A stretch of 64,000 bases of DNA from Vitis vinifera (GCF_030704535.1 NC_081822.1:4763501-4827500), one strand, 5' to 3'. Positions 24,725-36,524 are shown, counted from the stretch's first letter. Numbers and translations are program-made. The notes: generated by a model from the letters alone, not told the origin.

Positions 24725-27312
24725 TTACTTAGCTGTATCAGACTGAGCTGCCTCAGTAGCCTCGTTAGTTTTCACTTCTCTTGGGCATTGAGATACATAC
24801 GGTTTAAGCTGCGAACAACAAAAAATGAGAATCACCAGATGCATATCACTATAGGCATAGACTTCATGCATCGTAATTACGGATAGAATGCCAAGCTGAG
24901 ACTTCAAGTTTAACTTCAAAAAATGAACAGTCCCTGTATATGGATGGCAACACTTCTGTGCCTTATGCAGTTCATATTCTGAGGGCCATCCAATATAAGC
25001 CCCATAGAGGAACTCTAGATAGTATGCATGGATCACGAGTAAAACAAACCATATACAATCTCAAATTCATACACTCAGCATCAGAAAAAGAATGATGAAG
25101 TAATGCTTCCTAACAAAATGAGAACAGGTAGCCTCAGGCAAATATTAGGTGCCATTTCTCAGCATTAATAGCTGCAAAATTGATATGCCAAGTTGAAAAT
25201 TTAGCTCAGCATTACAAGCTGTAGTTTCCAAAGGGGGCAATTCTCAACATTTTTTCCATATAATCTAGGAGTGTTAATGAAAGAGCTCTAAAATCTTGAC
25301 CGCTTCAATTTTGAAAGCATTAAAATTATATTGAAAATCAGGAATCAATGCATTGTTATCTAAAGAGTTTGCATCAACGCTGAAGATTTCATATTTTTTT
25401 TCAAAAACATCTAAAAAAATCAAAACTTTAACCTATTGTTGCCCAGATTTTCTTCATTCTGAAAACTCATAGGTAGAATGAAAAATGAATGCGCTTTTCC
25501 CATTAAAATAACAGCCCATCGATCCCCATGACTTTAATGCAATGAAGAACAAAATGAAAATAATCACTGAATTTTTATCTTGATTTATCTTTGGGTTTGG
25601 TAAGGAATTTGATAAAGATGCATAATTAGGAAACTGATTTGATTAGCATCAAATTGATTCTTGAACCATGTTTTCCAAGGTTAGTTGAAAAAGAGAGGTT
25701 GGTATCACTTCTTGCCACTCAAAAACTGATACAAACAACAATGAATGTATAGTCGAAGTCTCCTTAATTTATGAAAAATCATCTTTAGCCAAAGTGGCCT
25801 TCTAACATTCCTAATTGGATTAGAATCTTAAAGGCAAATGCCATTGGTCACAGGTTCTCCATACTGATGTGTTTCCACAAAGGAAAAACAATCTGATAGA
25901 AAAAGCTTTAATCTATAGAATATGCATGTATAACAAAAAACAAATTGAAAAACATCTCTCTTAGACTTTCCAATTTTATTAACTTTATTTTGAATCCAAA
26001 TAAGCATAGGTGTGAAGGAAAAGGCACAAAAAATCCTGTGAACACAAGCTTGGAATCTGCTAGCCCTAGAGCATCCCAAGGCAAAACCCAATCTACCACA
26101 TGGGTCCAACCTACACTAATTCCTCTGGTAGTGTAAACTGCCAACTATAAAGGTGGGTGATAAAAAATAATAATAAAAATAAAAGATAAAAAATCTGCAA
26201 TTTCTTTCCAACAGATCATAGAATAATAAAGGATCAGAGAATTTTTCCAACCTGAGTCAGGTCCATTTGCAAACATGGGAGATCAGTGAACTTGATCAAC
26301 AAACCACACATCAACACGCCATTTTTAAAGCAGTCATTCAAAATAAAGTGCTTTGAAAACAAACTCCCCTAAGGAAAATCTAAGGTAAAAAGGACTGATC
26401 TGTGTACCTTGAAGTCAGTCAAATCAGGGACTACATAGTTCGGCAATTTCTCTTGCATCAAAACATATCCACCTGCACCAAAAGGATAAATTAGTAAGTC
26501 TTAGATGGATAGAAGTAATTAGATTCAAGCACCAAATAGGAGGTGAACCAGATAAGTTAGTACATTACAACCAACAAAACCAAATACTTGAGCATTCAAA
26601 GTTGTAACAAATGCAACACGTTATACTTCCTTATTCTGTTTTTGATTCTCTGTTTCGCAATTTCATGAAATCAAAATGACACACTTTATATTGCATGGGT
26701 GTGGCTATCACAGCGGAATTGACACCCTCACAAAGTGGCAGGGTTAAGAAACTTTAAAAATTAGGATTCGAAACCTAAAATTCAACTCAACCCAAAACCC
26801 AAACATGTGAAATTCGCTACCGAGTCCCTGGCACTATTCTACACAATCGCACCATACTAATCTACATTGTACGTGAAAAGAAAAGGAAACCATGCTTCAA
26901 ATGCCGCATCAAGAAGAAAATTTCTTCAAATCAAATTTTGATGATATTTGATATACCAAAGACTGTAATTGGAAAAATGCTGAGCCAAAATGTGATATTT
27001 CATAATTCAGAAAAGAATGCGAGGCAATTCAAATGGGTGTTATAGGTCTACACAGTCATTTTGCCATGAGAAAGCCAAAAAAAAAAAAACAAAACAAAAC
27101 AAAACAAAAACGAGAAAAGAAAAAGAAACGAGTCAAACAAAATGAGATGAGAATGATGAAAGTGAACCTTTGCGGGTATGGAAACCAGTGGGCTTGCAAT
27201 TCTTTCCCTTGTAGTAATCTCGCGGGGCTCTTTTGGAAGAGAGAATGTCAAGGGACGATGTTCGCTTTCTTCTGAACGCTCTTCCGATCCCCAATATCAG
27301 TCCCAGCGCCAT
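24725..27312 (-). CDS. Mitochondrial large-subunit ribosomal protein mL41 (MRPL27/L41 family)
   Basis: Three exons, 27312-27168, 26472-26408 and 24808-24725, join in frame to 97 residues. The start is MALGLILGIGRAFRRKR. Then come SSKRAPRDYYKGKNCKPTG, FHTRKGGYV across the first junction, and the hallmark LPNYVVPDLTDFKLKPYVS across the second. This is the whole length of plant proteins annotated as mitochondrial ribosomal protein L27/L41, which belong to the mitoribosomal large subunit. Introns are GT-AG, 695 and 1599 nt. The tail (EATEAAQSDTAK) is variable in the family. The leader holds a telo-box, typical of plant translation-machinery genes, and may contain a leader intron beginning at GTAACC just before it. 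No defect was seen. Confidence 0.92.
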
Positions 27313-27384
27313 TCCTACCTCAACCCCACACAATCTCTGTTAATTTCAATTTTACAACTTCTACACCATTTCATCAGCTTAAAG

Positions 27385-27405
27385 TTAGGGTTAGGGTTAG
27401 GGTTA
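27385..27405 (-). promoter_or_regulatory. Telo-box repeat upstream of mL41
   Basis: On the gene strand this is a run of three and a half CCCTAA units, 73 nt before the mL41 start codon. ACCCTAA telo-boxes are well known in promoters and leaders of plant ribosomal protein and translation-factor genes. It is too short to be a telomere remnant in any strong sense. Confidence 0.6.
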
Positions 27406-27902
27406 CCTGTTGTTTGAGTTCCTCGTCTCTCCCTGTTTCCTCGACTCAAGCCAAGTGAAAACTGAAAACCTAAGACAAACCCTCTTTTTTTTTTTTCTTT
27501 TTTCTTTTTTCCTTTTTCTACATTTCTAGCAAATTTAAAAAAAATGAATAATTTGTTGAATAAAAATAAAAATTAGCACTAATGGATAAATTTATAATAT
27601 TTGGTAATTACATATTATAAATACATTGTCTAATTTTAAAACGAAAGCTGGGATAAGTTGTACTCGATGAAGATTTTTTTAAAAAAATGTAACTAATATT
27701 TAACTTTTTCAATTGAACAAAATTAAATCGAGTGTTTTTTCCTATAAAACAACTCATTATTCTCATTTTAATGTAATAACTAAGGTATCCTTATTTAATA
27801 TTTTTAGAAATTAAAAAAGTATTAAATAATTTTTAACATTTTTATCTAAAAAACGATTAGGAAAATAAACTTATTTAATTATAATAAAATATATATAATA
27901 TA

Positions 27903-28130
27903 CATCATAAAACTCCTTTGGATAACGGATATAATTTTATATTTGAGAATTGATACACTCGCTATCATTTAATTGAATAAGTGATTATTGACATTAGTTA
28001 TGAAATGAAAACAAAATATACCATAAAACTCCGACAATAGATAAATTTTTATATTTTAGAATCATACTCTCGGTATAATTCAATTAAATAAGAAATTGTT
28101 GATATTAATTATGAAATGAAAGAAAAATAA
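27903..28130. repeat. Imperfect tandem duplication, unit about 115 bp
   Basis: Two adjacent units (about 27903-28018 and 28019-28130) share CATAAAACTCC near the start, an ATTTAATTGAATAAG / ATTCAATTAAATAAG segment, and a GATATTAATTATGAAATGAAA-type end. They differ by many substitutions, so the duplication is old. Confidence 0.6.
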
Positions 28131-28261
28131 ATCATGTAAAATTAAACAACAAAAATGCTAAAAATATAAAATGTATATATTTTTTATTAAAATTTCATCA
28201 ACAAAATTCAAAAAACAATTTTAAAATAATTAAAAAAAATCATACTACAAAATTTTTTAGA

Positions 28262-28432
28262 CTATATTTGTTTCTAGAATACTTGAGGAAAAATAAAAGA
28301 AGAAAAAATGGAATGAAATAAAAAATAAATTTGAAGTTGATGAATTATTTTTCACTTTAAAACCAAATTTGAGATAACTATTTCCCTAACATATTTTTTT
28401 TCTTTTTTAAATATTTTTCAAAAACCAAACAT
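28262..28432. mobile_element. Possible short MITE related to 19818-20132
   Basis: The left end CTATATTTGTTTCTAG... resembles the left end at 19818, followed by the same GAAGAAAAAA-type tract. The right end CAAAAACCAAACAT is roughly its inverse. It is about 170 bp, has no coding capacity and no clear target duplication. Confidence 0.3.
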
Positions 28433-29561
28433 TGAGTTAAGAATTTTAGAATTTTTTTGCTACAAAACTTGTAAATAAAAAAACAATAATTGCACTAATA
28501 ATTTTTAGATTTTTTCAAAAAATTATTACTAGAGATTTGGAGGAGTCATAAAGTCTCCGTACATAAAACCTAAGTAGTAATTAAAAAAGAAGTTATTATC
28601 TATAATTTAAAGTATCCTATTAAGCTATATAATTTCTTACCATTAAAATCAAACACAAACTCCATGTAAATCATTAAATAAAGGGTTTATAACATTTTAC
28701 CCCTCTAACATATAACATGTTTTACATATTACCTTATCGAGTTTAAAATCGAATAATATACCCTTCATACTTCATAATTACATGTAATGTACATTTTTTT
28801 TAATAACAATGTTACATTTTTTTATGGAAGACGCGTGTACTCACCACATGACCTGTTTAAATGAGGGCAAAAGAGTAATTTTGTAACCAAAGCAAAACCA
28901 CTCTCGCCCTTCTCCTCTTTCTTAGCGTTCATTCCTCTCCTCTTGTCGTTCCTCTTGCTAAATCTCCAAATTGCAGTTGAAACCCCAAAATCTCAAGAAA
29001 GCTAATGCAAGTATCAAAAAAATGACATTGAAGAGAAGACATGGAGTTTAACGATATATTTTTTTTTGTCTTGTAATCTCTTTAGTGACTATAAAAATCT
29101 CAGCAAAGAGAGTTAGGGTTAGAGTTTTGTTTTGATGTTTTAGAGAGTTTTGATAAAAATTAGGGTTTTTTTTTTTAAACTCGAAGAAAATATATGATTT
29201 TTTTTATGTAATGCTCCAATTTGTTGTTTTAAAATAGGGTTTCGTTTCAATGTTTTAGAGAAGTTGAGGAAAATTTACGGAAACTTATTTGTAGTTTGTT
29301 ATGGCATTTTATTTATTTATTTTCTTTTTAAATTTGGAGGAAATTTGATTCGTTGATATTAGTCTATTTCTGTGTAGGTCTGCTTAGTTTTCAATTGTTT
29401 TTTCATGCATCAAGTGAATTTTTTATTTTTTTACTTAATGATTGATGTTTCATTTAATTTTGTCTTTGTTTATGTTGAACATCTTTGTTTTTCATTCATT
29501 GCTTCCACAGTCTCTTACAATTTTGTTTTTTCTCAATTTCATTTGGATTTGTGTTTGTTTT

Positions 29562-29930
29562 TGTTGGGCTTTGTGGAGCCTAGTTTTGTTTGATCCGGTT
29601 TGACGACCCGACCCGAATAATATTGCATAGCCTTTTTAATGGGAGATTTATTGAGGCCTGTTGGGCCCGTTTAGCCCATTGTGGAACCACCTTTTGTAAT
29701 TAGGGTTTTTTAGTATGGTAGGGTTGCCGTGCTATATATATATAGAGAATATTGTAGCCGCCAAGTTGTACTCTGTATTCTTCCCTGATAATAGTGATAT
29801 CCCTGCAACGTAGGCAAATTGCTGAACCACGTAAATACTGTCTTGTGTGTGTGATTGTTTTTTCTTTGGCGTGTGTTTTCTCTATTATTTTTGTTTCTCA
29901 CGGGTTGGAAATTCGGTTTAATTCCCTACA
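29562..29930 (+). repeat. 5' LTR of the Copia element
   Basis: It is 369 bp with a TATATATATAGAG promoter-like box near 29733-29747. Relative to the 3' LTR it lacks a 9-bp segment TCCGTGGAC after position 29817 and shows five single-base differences. Confidence 0.95.
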
Positions 29931-29932
29931 AC

Positions 29933-29944
29933 TGGTATCAGAGC
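29933..29944 (+). other. Primer-binding site (initiator tRNA-Met)
   Basis: TGGTATCAGAGC lies two bases inside the 5' LTR. It is the standard plant Copia primer-binding site, complementary to the 3' end of initiator tRNA-Met. Confidence 0.95.
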
Positions 29945-29969
29945 CTAGGGTTAGGTTTGAGTGGGAGCA

Positions 29970-32900
29970 ATGGCAGAGGAAGCAGGAAAGGCGTCTGGAA
30001 TAGAAAAGTTTGATGGCACAGACTTTGCGTATTGGAGGATGCAGATTGAAGATTATCTCTATGGGAGGAAATTACATCTGCCTCTTTTGGGGACAAAACC
30101 TGAGAGTATGAAGGCTGAGGAATGGGCGCTTCTTGACAGATAGGTTCTAGGAGTTATTAGGTTAACTCTGTCTAGGTCTGTTGCACACAATGTTGTAAAG
30201 GAGAAGACCACAGCAGATCTGATGAAGGCTTTGTCCGGTATGTATGAAAAGTCGTCCGCAAACAATAAGGTGCATCTGATGAAGAAATTGTTCAATTTGA
30301 AGATGGCAGAGAATGCATCAGTAGCACAACATCTGAATGAATTTAATACAATCACAAATCAATTGTCGTCTGTAGAAATTGATTTTGATGATGAGATTCG
30401 TGCTCTGATCGTCTTGGCTTCTTTGCCAAACAGTTGGGAGGCAATGAGGATGGCAGTAAGCAATTCTATGGGAAAGGAAAAACTCAAGTACAATGATATA
30501 CGAGATTTAATTCTGGCTGAGGAGATTCGCCGAAGAGATGCAGGTGAAACCTTAGGATCTGGTTCTGCCTTAAACCTTGAGACAAGAGGTAGAGGTAATA
30601 ACAGAAATTCAAATCAAGGTAGATCAAATTCCAGAAATTCTAATCGGAACAGAAGCAAATCTAGATCAGGCCAACAAGTACAATGCTGGAATTGTGGGAA
30701 AACAGGTCACTTTAAAAGGCAATGCAAAAGCCCTAAGAAGAAGAATGAAGATGATTCTGCTAATGCTGTAACAGAAGAGGTACAGGATGCATTACTTCTT
30801 GCAGTAGACAGTCCACTTGATGATTGGGTTTTGGATTCAGGAGCTTCGTTTCATACCACTCCACACCGAGAAATCATACAGAATTATGTTGCAGGTGATT
30901 TTGGTAAGGTATATTTGGCTGATGGTTCAGCCTTGGATGTTGTGGGTCTGGGAGATGTCCGGATATCGTTGCCCAATGGGTCTGTTTGGTTACTGGAGAA
31001 GGTTCGACATATTCCTGACCTGAGGAGGAATCTGATTTCTGTTGGACAACTTGATGATGAAGGACATGCAATACTATTTGTTGGTGGTACTTGGAAGGTT
31101 ACAAAGGGAGTTAGGGTATTGGCTCGTGGAAAGAAGACCGGCACTCTGTATATGACCTCATGTCCAAGAGACACAATTGCAGTTGCTGATGCAAGTACTG
31201 ATACAAGCCTATGGCACCGCAGACTTGGTCACATGAGTGAGAAAGGGATGAAGATGTTGCTGTCAAAAGGAAAACTACCAGAATTGAAGTCCATTGATTT
31301 TGACATGTGTGAAAGTTGCATCTTAGGAAAGCAAAAAAAGGTGAGCTTCTTGAAAACTGGCAGGACACCGAAGGTTGAAAAATTGGAACTAGTACACACC
31401 GATTTGTGGGGGCCTTCTCCGGTTGCATCCCTAGGAGGTTCAAGGTACTACATCACCTTTATTGATGACTCAAGTAGAAAGGTATGGGTTTATTTTCTGA
31501 AAAATAAATCTGATGTATTTGTAACTTTTAAGAAGTGGAAGGCCATGGTTGAGACAGAAACAGGTTTGAAAGTAAAATGTTTGAGGTCAGATAATAGAGG
31601 AGAGTACATAGATGGAGGATTCAGTGAGTATTGTGCTGCACAGGGAATTAGGATGGAGAAGACCATTCCTGGGACACCACAGCAGAATGGTGTGGCTGAG
31701 CGCATGAACAGAACTCTCAATGAGCGTGCTAGAAGTATGAGGTTGCATGCTGGACTACCAAAAACTTTTTGGGCTGATGCTGTTAGCACTGCTGCTTACC
31801 TGATAAACCGAGGACCATCAGTTCCCATGGAGTTCAGACTTCCTGAGGAGGTTTGGAGCGGTAAAGAGGTGAAGTTTTCACATTTAAAAGTTTTTTGTTG
31901 TGTTTCTTATGTTCATATTGATTCTGATGCTCGTAGTAAACTTGATGCAAAGTCAAAAATATGTTTTTTCATCGGCTATGGTGATGAGAAATTTGGCTAT
32001 AGGTTTTGGGATGAACAAAACAGGAAAATTATCAAAAGTAGAAATGTGATATTTAATGAACAGGTTATGTACAAGGACAGGTTAACTGTAACGTCAGATG
32101 TTACAGAGATAGATCAAAAGAAATCTGAGTTTGTCAACTTAGATGAATTGACTGAAAGTACTGTCCAAAAAGGGGGTGAAGAAGATAAGGAGAATGTAAA
32201 TTCAAAGGTAGATTTGAGGACACCTGTAGTTGAAGTTCGCAGATCTTCCAGGAACATTAGACCTCCACAGCGTTATTCACCTGTTTTAAATTATCTCCTG
32301 TTGACTGATGGTGGTGAGCCAGAGTGTTATAATGAAGCCTTGCAAGATGAGAATTCAAGCAAGTGGGAGTTAGCCATGAAGGATGAGATGGATTCCCTGC
32401 TGGGGAATCAGACATGGGAACTGACTGAATTGCCAATAGGAAAGAAGGCTTTGCACAACAAGTGGGTATACAGAATAAAGAATGAGCATGATGGTAGCAA
32501 ACGTTACAAGGCCAGATTAGTGGTTAAAGGGTTCCAACAGAAGGAGGGCATTGACTACACAGAGATATTTTCTCCAGTTGTGAAGATGTCAACAATTAGA
32601 CTTGTACTTGGAATGGTGGCTGTAGAAAACTTACATCTTGAGCAGTTAGATGTGAAGACAGCATTCCTTCATGGTGACTTGGAGGAAGACCTTTACATGA
32701 TTCAGCCAGAAGGGTTCATTCTTCAGGGACAAGAGAATCTAGTCTGCAAACTGAGAAAGAGCTTGTATGGCCTTAAACAAGCTCCTAGACAGTGGTACAA
32801 GAAGTTTGACAATTTTATGCATAGAATTGGGTTCAAGAGATGTGAAGCTGATCATTGTTGCTATGTTAAGTCCTTTGACAATTCTTACATCATATTACTG

Positions 32901-33803
32901 TTGTATGTGGATGATATGCTTATTGCAGGGTCTGACATTGAGAAGATTAATAATCTGAAGAAGCAATTGTCTAAACAGTTTGCAATGAAGGATTTGGGAG
33001 TTGTAAAGCAAATCCTTGGTATGAGAATCATTAGAGACAAGGCTAATGGTATATTGAAACTTTCACAGTCAGAGTATGTGAAGAAAGTTCTCAGCAGGTT
33101 CAACATGAATGAAGCTAAACCAGTGAGTACACCCTTGGGTAGTCATTTCAAACTAAGCAAAGAACAGTCACCGAAGACAGAAGAAGAAAGGGACCATATG
33201 AGCAAGGTGCCCTATGCCTCAGCTATTGACAGCTTGATGTATGTTATAGTGTGTACAAGGCCAGACATTGCACATGCAGTGGGAGTTGTGAGCAGATTCA
33301 TGAGTAGGCCTGGAAAGCAGCATTGGGAGGCAGTCAAGTGGATTTTAAGATATCTGAAGGGTTCATTAGATACATGTCTTTGCTTCACAGGTGCAAGTTT
33401 GAAATTGCAGGGTTATGTAGATGCTGATTTTGCTGGTGATATTGATAGTAGAAAGAGTACTACTGGGTTTGTTTTTACTCTAGGTGGTACAGCTATATCA
33501 TGGACTTCAAATCTACAGAAGATTGTTACTTTATCTACTACAGAAGCTGAGTATGTTGCAGCAACTGAAGCTGGAAATGAGATGATTTGGCTACATGGTT
33601 TCTTAGATGAATTGGGTAAGAAGCAGGAGATGGGCATTCTACACAGTAACAGTCAGAGTGCAATTTTTCTTGCCAAAAATTCGGCTTTTCATTCAAAGTC
33701 GAAACATATACAAACAAAATACCACTTTATCCGTTATCTTGTTGAGGATAAACTGGTAATACTTGAGAAGATTTGTGGATCAAGAACCCTGCAGACATGT
33801 TGA
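29970..33803 (+). pseudogene. Copia gag-pol polyprotein, broken
   Basis: The frame starts at an ATG at 29970 and is interrupted by a TAG at 30141-30143 (codon 58); it then stays open in the same frame to 33803. Landmarks in order: a gag domain; a CCHC zinc knuckle CWNCGKTGHFKRQC (30683-30724); protease motif DSGAS (near 30834); integrase HHCC region (about 31210-31330) and catalytic core; reverse transcriptase with YVDD (about 32903-32914); and RNase H with YVDADFAGD and STTEAEY. Defects: the stop codon; AAC at 33648-33650 where family members have an RNase H catalytic Asp; SDNRGE where SDNGGE is usual in integrase; and an apparent one-base deletion near 33780-33786 that replaces the last couple of dozen codons. 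Family expectations are from general knowledge of Tnt1-type elements. This copy is probably not autonomous. Confidence 0.92.
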
Positions 33804-33945
33804 CTAAGGGTGTCACTATTGAGAAGTTGAAGCTGTGCGCAGCTTCAATTGGTCTTCTAGCTTGAGGACAGGAGGATGAGTTGTAGGGATGAGGGATCGT
33901 TTCTTGGAGGATAGCGGTTTGATGTTGGTGATTGGACTAGTCTCC

Positions 33946-33957
33946 AAGTGGGAGATT
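33946..33957 (+). other. Polypurine tract of the Copia element
   Basis: AAGTGGGAGATT directly precedes the 3' LTR and is the usual plus-strand primer sequence of Tnt1-like Copia elements. Confidence 0.85.
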
Positions 33958-34335
33958 TGTTGGGCTTTGTGGAGCCTAGTTTTGTTTGATCCGGTTTGAC
34001 GACCCGACCCAAATAATATTGCATGGCCTTTTTAATGGGAGATTTATTGAGGCATGTTGGGCCCGTTTAGCCCATTGTGGAACCACCTTTTGTAATTAGG
34101 GTTTTTTAGTATGGTAGGGTTGCCGTGCTATATATATATAGAGAATATTGTAGCCGCCAAGTTGTACTCTGTATTCTTCCCTGATAATAGTGATATCCCT
34201 GCAACTCCGTGGACGTAGGCAAATTGCCGAACCACGTAAATACTGTCTTGTGTGTGTGATTGTTTTTTCTTTGGCGTGTGTTTTCTCTATTATTTTTGTT
34301 TCTCACGGGTTGGGAATTCGGTTTAATTCCCTACA
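33958..34335 (+). repeat. 3' LTR of the Copia element
   Basis: It is 378 bp and about 98.6% identical to the 5' LTR over aligned bases, with an extra TCCGTGGAC segment at about 34206-34214. Confidence 0.95.
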
Positions 34336-35012
34336 GTTTTGACATAAAATATTTTTGGACATATATCAAGGATTTTTTTTTTTTTTTGGTGAATGGCCAG
34401 GTTTCTAGATTGTGAAAGGTTTTCCTCAAAAGTATTTTTCATCAAACGATCAATGAAACCTTTTTTAGCTTCTTGCTTGCCTTGTCCACTATTAGGTAAA
34501 ACCGTTTGTTTGATTATGTTTTTTATTTTTATTTTTTATGAATTTGTTTATTTTTTAAGATATTGCAAGTGTGTTTGGTCAAGCTTGTTTGGTTGTCGAT
34601 GACATGTGGTTTCTGAAAACGAAGAAATGAAAAATAAGGAGGGTTGGGTTAGGGTTTTGGAGTTTCTAAATGAAATAACTCTTTTACCTTCACTTATTAT
34701 AAAATGACCATTTTGTCATAAACATACGAAAAACACATGTCATTCCGTCAAAAAAGGCAACGTTGTGACTCAAAAAATACACATTGTATGTAATTATAAA
34801 GCTTGAAAAGTATATTACTTGATTTTGAACTTGAGTGGGCAATGTGCAAAATAAGGTATGAGTTGGGGGTAAAGTGTAATGAACTATTAAATAAGTTAAA
34901 TCTTGCAAAAAATAATAATAATAAAAAGGAATTGTAATCTAAATAACTATAAATTAGTTGTAATTAAATTAATAAATGCAAAATTACAAAAAAATATTAT
35001 AACATACTTTCC

Positions 35013-35016
<4 letters not shown>

Positions 35017-35080
<64 letters not shown>
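35017..35080. repeat. (TA)32 microsatellite
   Basis: An uninterrupted run of 32 TA units, followed by CACATG. Confidence 0.98.
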
Positions 35081-35085
<5 letters not shown>

Positions 35086-35423
35086 GACTATTTAAGTAAC
35101 ATTAAAAGTAAAACAAATAGAGATTTTATAAATCTATTTAATATCAATATTTATCTATTTATCCATTTTTTTAATTCCATTTAATATTTTTTGGTATAAA
35201 CTTTCGTTTTGGTTTTTAATTTTTTTAAATCTTAATTAAGTAAAAGAAATTTTCATTTTTATTTTTTTGTTTCATATTGATTACTTTAATTTATTTATTT
35301 TAAAAATTATGAAAAAAAGTTACAGAATTTTATTTTAATTTTTTGTATTAAATTGATTACTTTATTTTTTTTCCCATATTTTTTATTGTTCCATATATAT
35401 CATTGTCTTTATAAAGAATTTTA

Positions 35424-36002
35424 AATAATTTATTTATTAGTTATTCTTATCTTTCCATATTTCTTTATATATTTCATTTCCTTATTTCTATAACATATAT
35501 TATTCCTTTTTTATATAAAAAAAATTAAATAATTTATTTACTACATATTCCTATTATATTATGACTTTTTTTTTCATTATTTCTTCTATATTCTTTACCA
35601 AACCTTGTTTTTTCATATTTCTTTATTTTTTTATTATACATTTTCACTACCTTTTATCAAAAATAAAAATAAATTTATTAAAATTTTCTATTATGTTCCA
35701 TGAGTTTTTTTTATATATATTATTTCTTTATTATTTAATATATATTTTCACTTCATAGAAAAAAATAAATACTTTATCTACTAAATAATTCTTAATATTT
35801 TCCATACATTTCCTCCATTTTCCATACTTTTTATTCTTTAATATATATATATTGGGTTTTTTTCAAAAAGTTTTAAATAATTTATTTATTTACTTATTCT
35901 TCTATTTTCATATTTCTTTAAACCTTTTTGCTTCTATATTTATTATTCATTTTTTATTAAATAAATAAATAAATAATTTATTTACTAGAATTTTATTGAA
36001 AA
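35424..36002. repeat. Degenerate tandem array, unit about 100 bp
   Basis: The phrase AAATAATTTATTTA(C/T)TA or a close variant recurs at about 35424, 35528, 35671, 35767, 35874 and 35971. Each copy is followed by a TTCTTAT...TTTTCCATATTTCTTT-like stretch and ends in a poly-A/TAAATAA segment. Spacing is about 95-145 bp, so units have drifted in length. No coding capacity. Confidence 0.5.
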
Positions 36003-36524
36003 GATCCTATGAAACCTCATTTATATCAGAATTTTTTATTTGAGCAGCAAAAAAAATTCTAAAAGTGGGAGTAAATCACTTTTATTTTGTTAACACTACG
36101 TTGGATTTGATACCCGTCTTGTTTTCTATTTTTAAAATTAAATCATAATAACTTGCATATAAAATACAAGAATTTTCATAGATATAGTTAAAAATATAAT
36201 GGTTTTAAAAATTGTTTAAATTTTATTTTATTTTTGATACAGAAATTTGGTTGGATCAAATATATATATATATATTTGATTAAAAGCAAATGAAAACAAA
36301 AATAAAAAGAGGAGAATTTCAATTTTAATATATTGATTAAACCCATGAAAAAATAAAACAAAAATTAGAGTTGAAAATTAGAGTGATAATTTATATGCTT
36401 GTGTTTTATTTTTATAAAATTAATTTTTTTTTCTTATGTTGCATTTATAAAGAGTTTTTTTTATTGTTTAATAAAGGATCATAAATGTAATTTTTAATGA
36501 GTAGTTAGGTTATATTAAATAAAA

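Larger units (their letters stand above)
27313..28681. other. Intergenic: mL41 upstream region, AT-rich, with repeats
   Basis: Beyond the telo-box and presumed promoter, the DNA becomes strongly AT-rich. It contains an imperfect tandem duplication at 27903-28130 and a possible short MITE at 28262-28432, and ends at the target duplication of the Mutator-like element. No gene is visible. Confidence 0.5.
29562..34335 (+). mobile_element. Ty1/Copia LTR retrotransposon, nearly complete
   Basis: Two LTRs (29562-29930 and 33958-34335), both starting TGTTGGGC and ending CCCTACA, enclose a primer-binding site, a gag-pol frame and a polypurine tract. A 5-bp target duplication, GTTTT, lies at 29557-29561 and 34336-34340. 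The order protease, integrase, reverse transcriptase, RNase H marks it as Copia. The LTRs differ by five substitutions and one 9-bp indel, so the insertion is recent. At an assumed 1.3e-8 substitutions per site per year that is roughly half a million years. The element interrupts the Mutator-like element around it. Confidence 0.97.
28682..34885. mobile_element. Mutator-like (TIR) DNA element carrying a nested Copia insertion
   Basis: The ends are imperfect inverted repeats of about 200 bp. The left end begins AGGGTTTATAACATTTTACC; the right end, reverse-complemented, begins AGTTCATTACACTTTACCCC. Further shared stretches include AGTTTAAAATC/AGTTCAAAATC, TAATATAC and TATAATTACAT. A perfect 9-bp direct repeat ATTAAATAA flanks it (28673-28681 and 34886-34894), the duplication length typical of Mutator-like elements. 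Without the Copia insertion and its 5-bp duplication the element is about 1.4 kb and encodes no transposase that I can see. Its interior may be a captured gene piece, but I cannot identify it. Confidence 0.75.

Noticed and set aside
27385..27405. Interstitial telomere repeat as a relic chromosome end
   Set aside because: Only about 21 bp, placed in the leader region of a ribosomal protein gene, where telo-boxes are usual.
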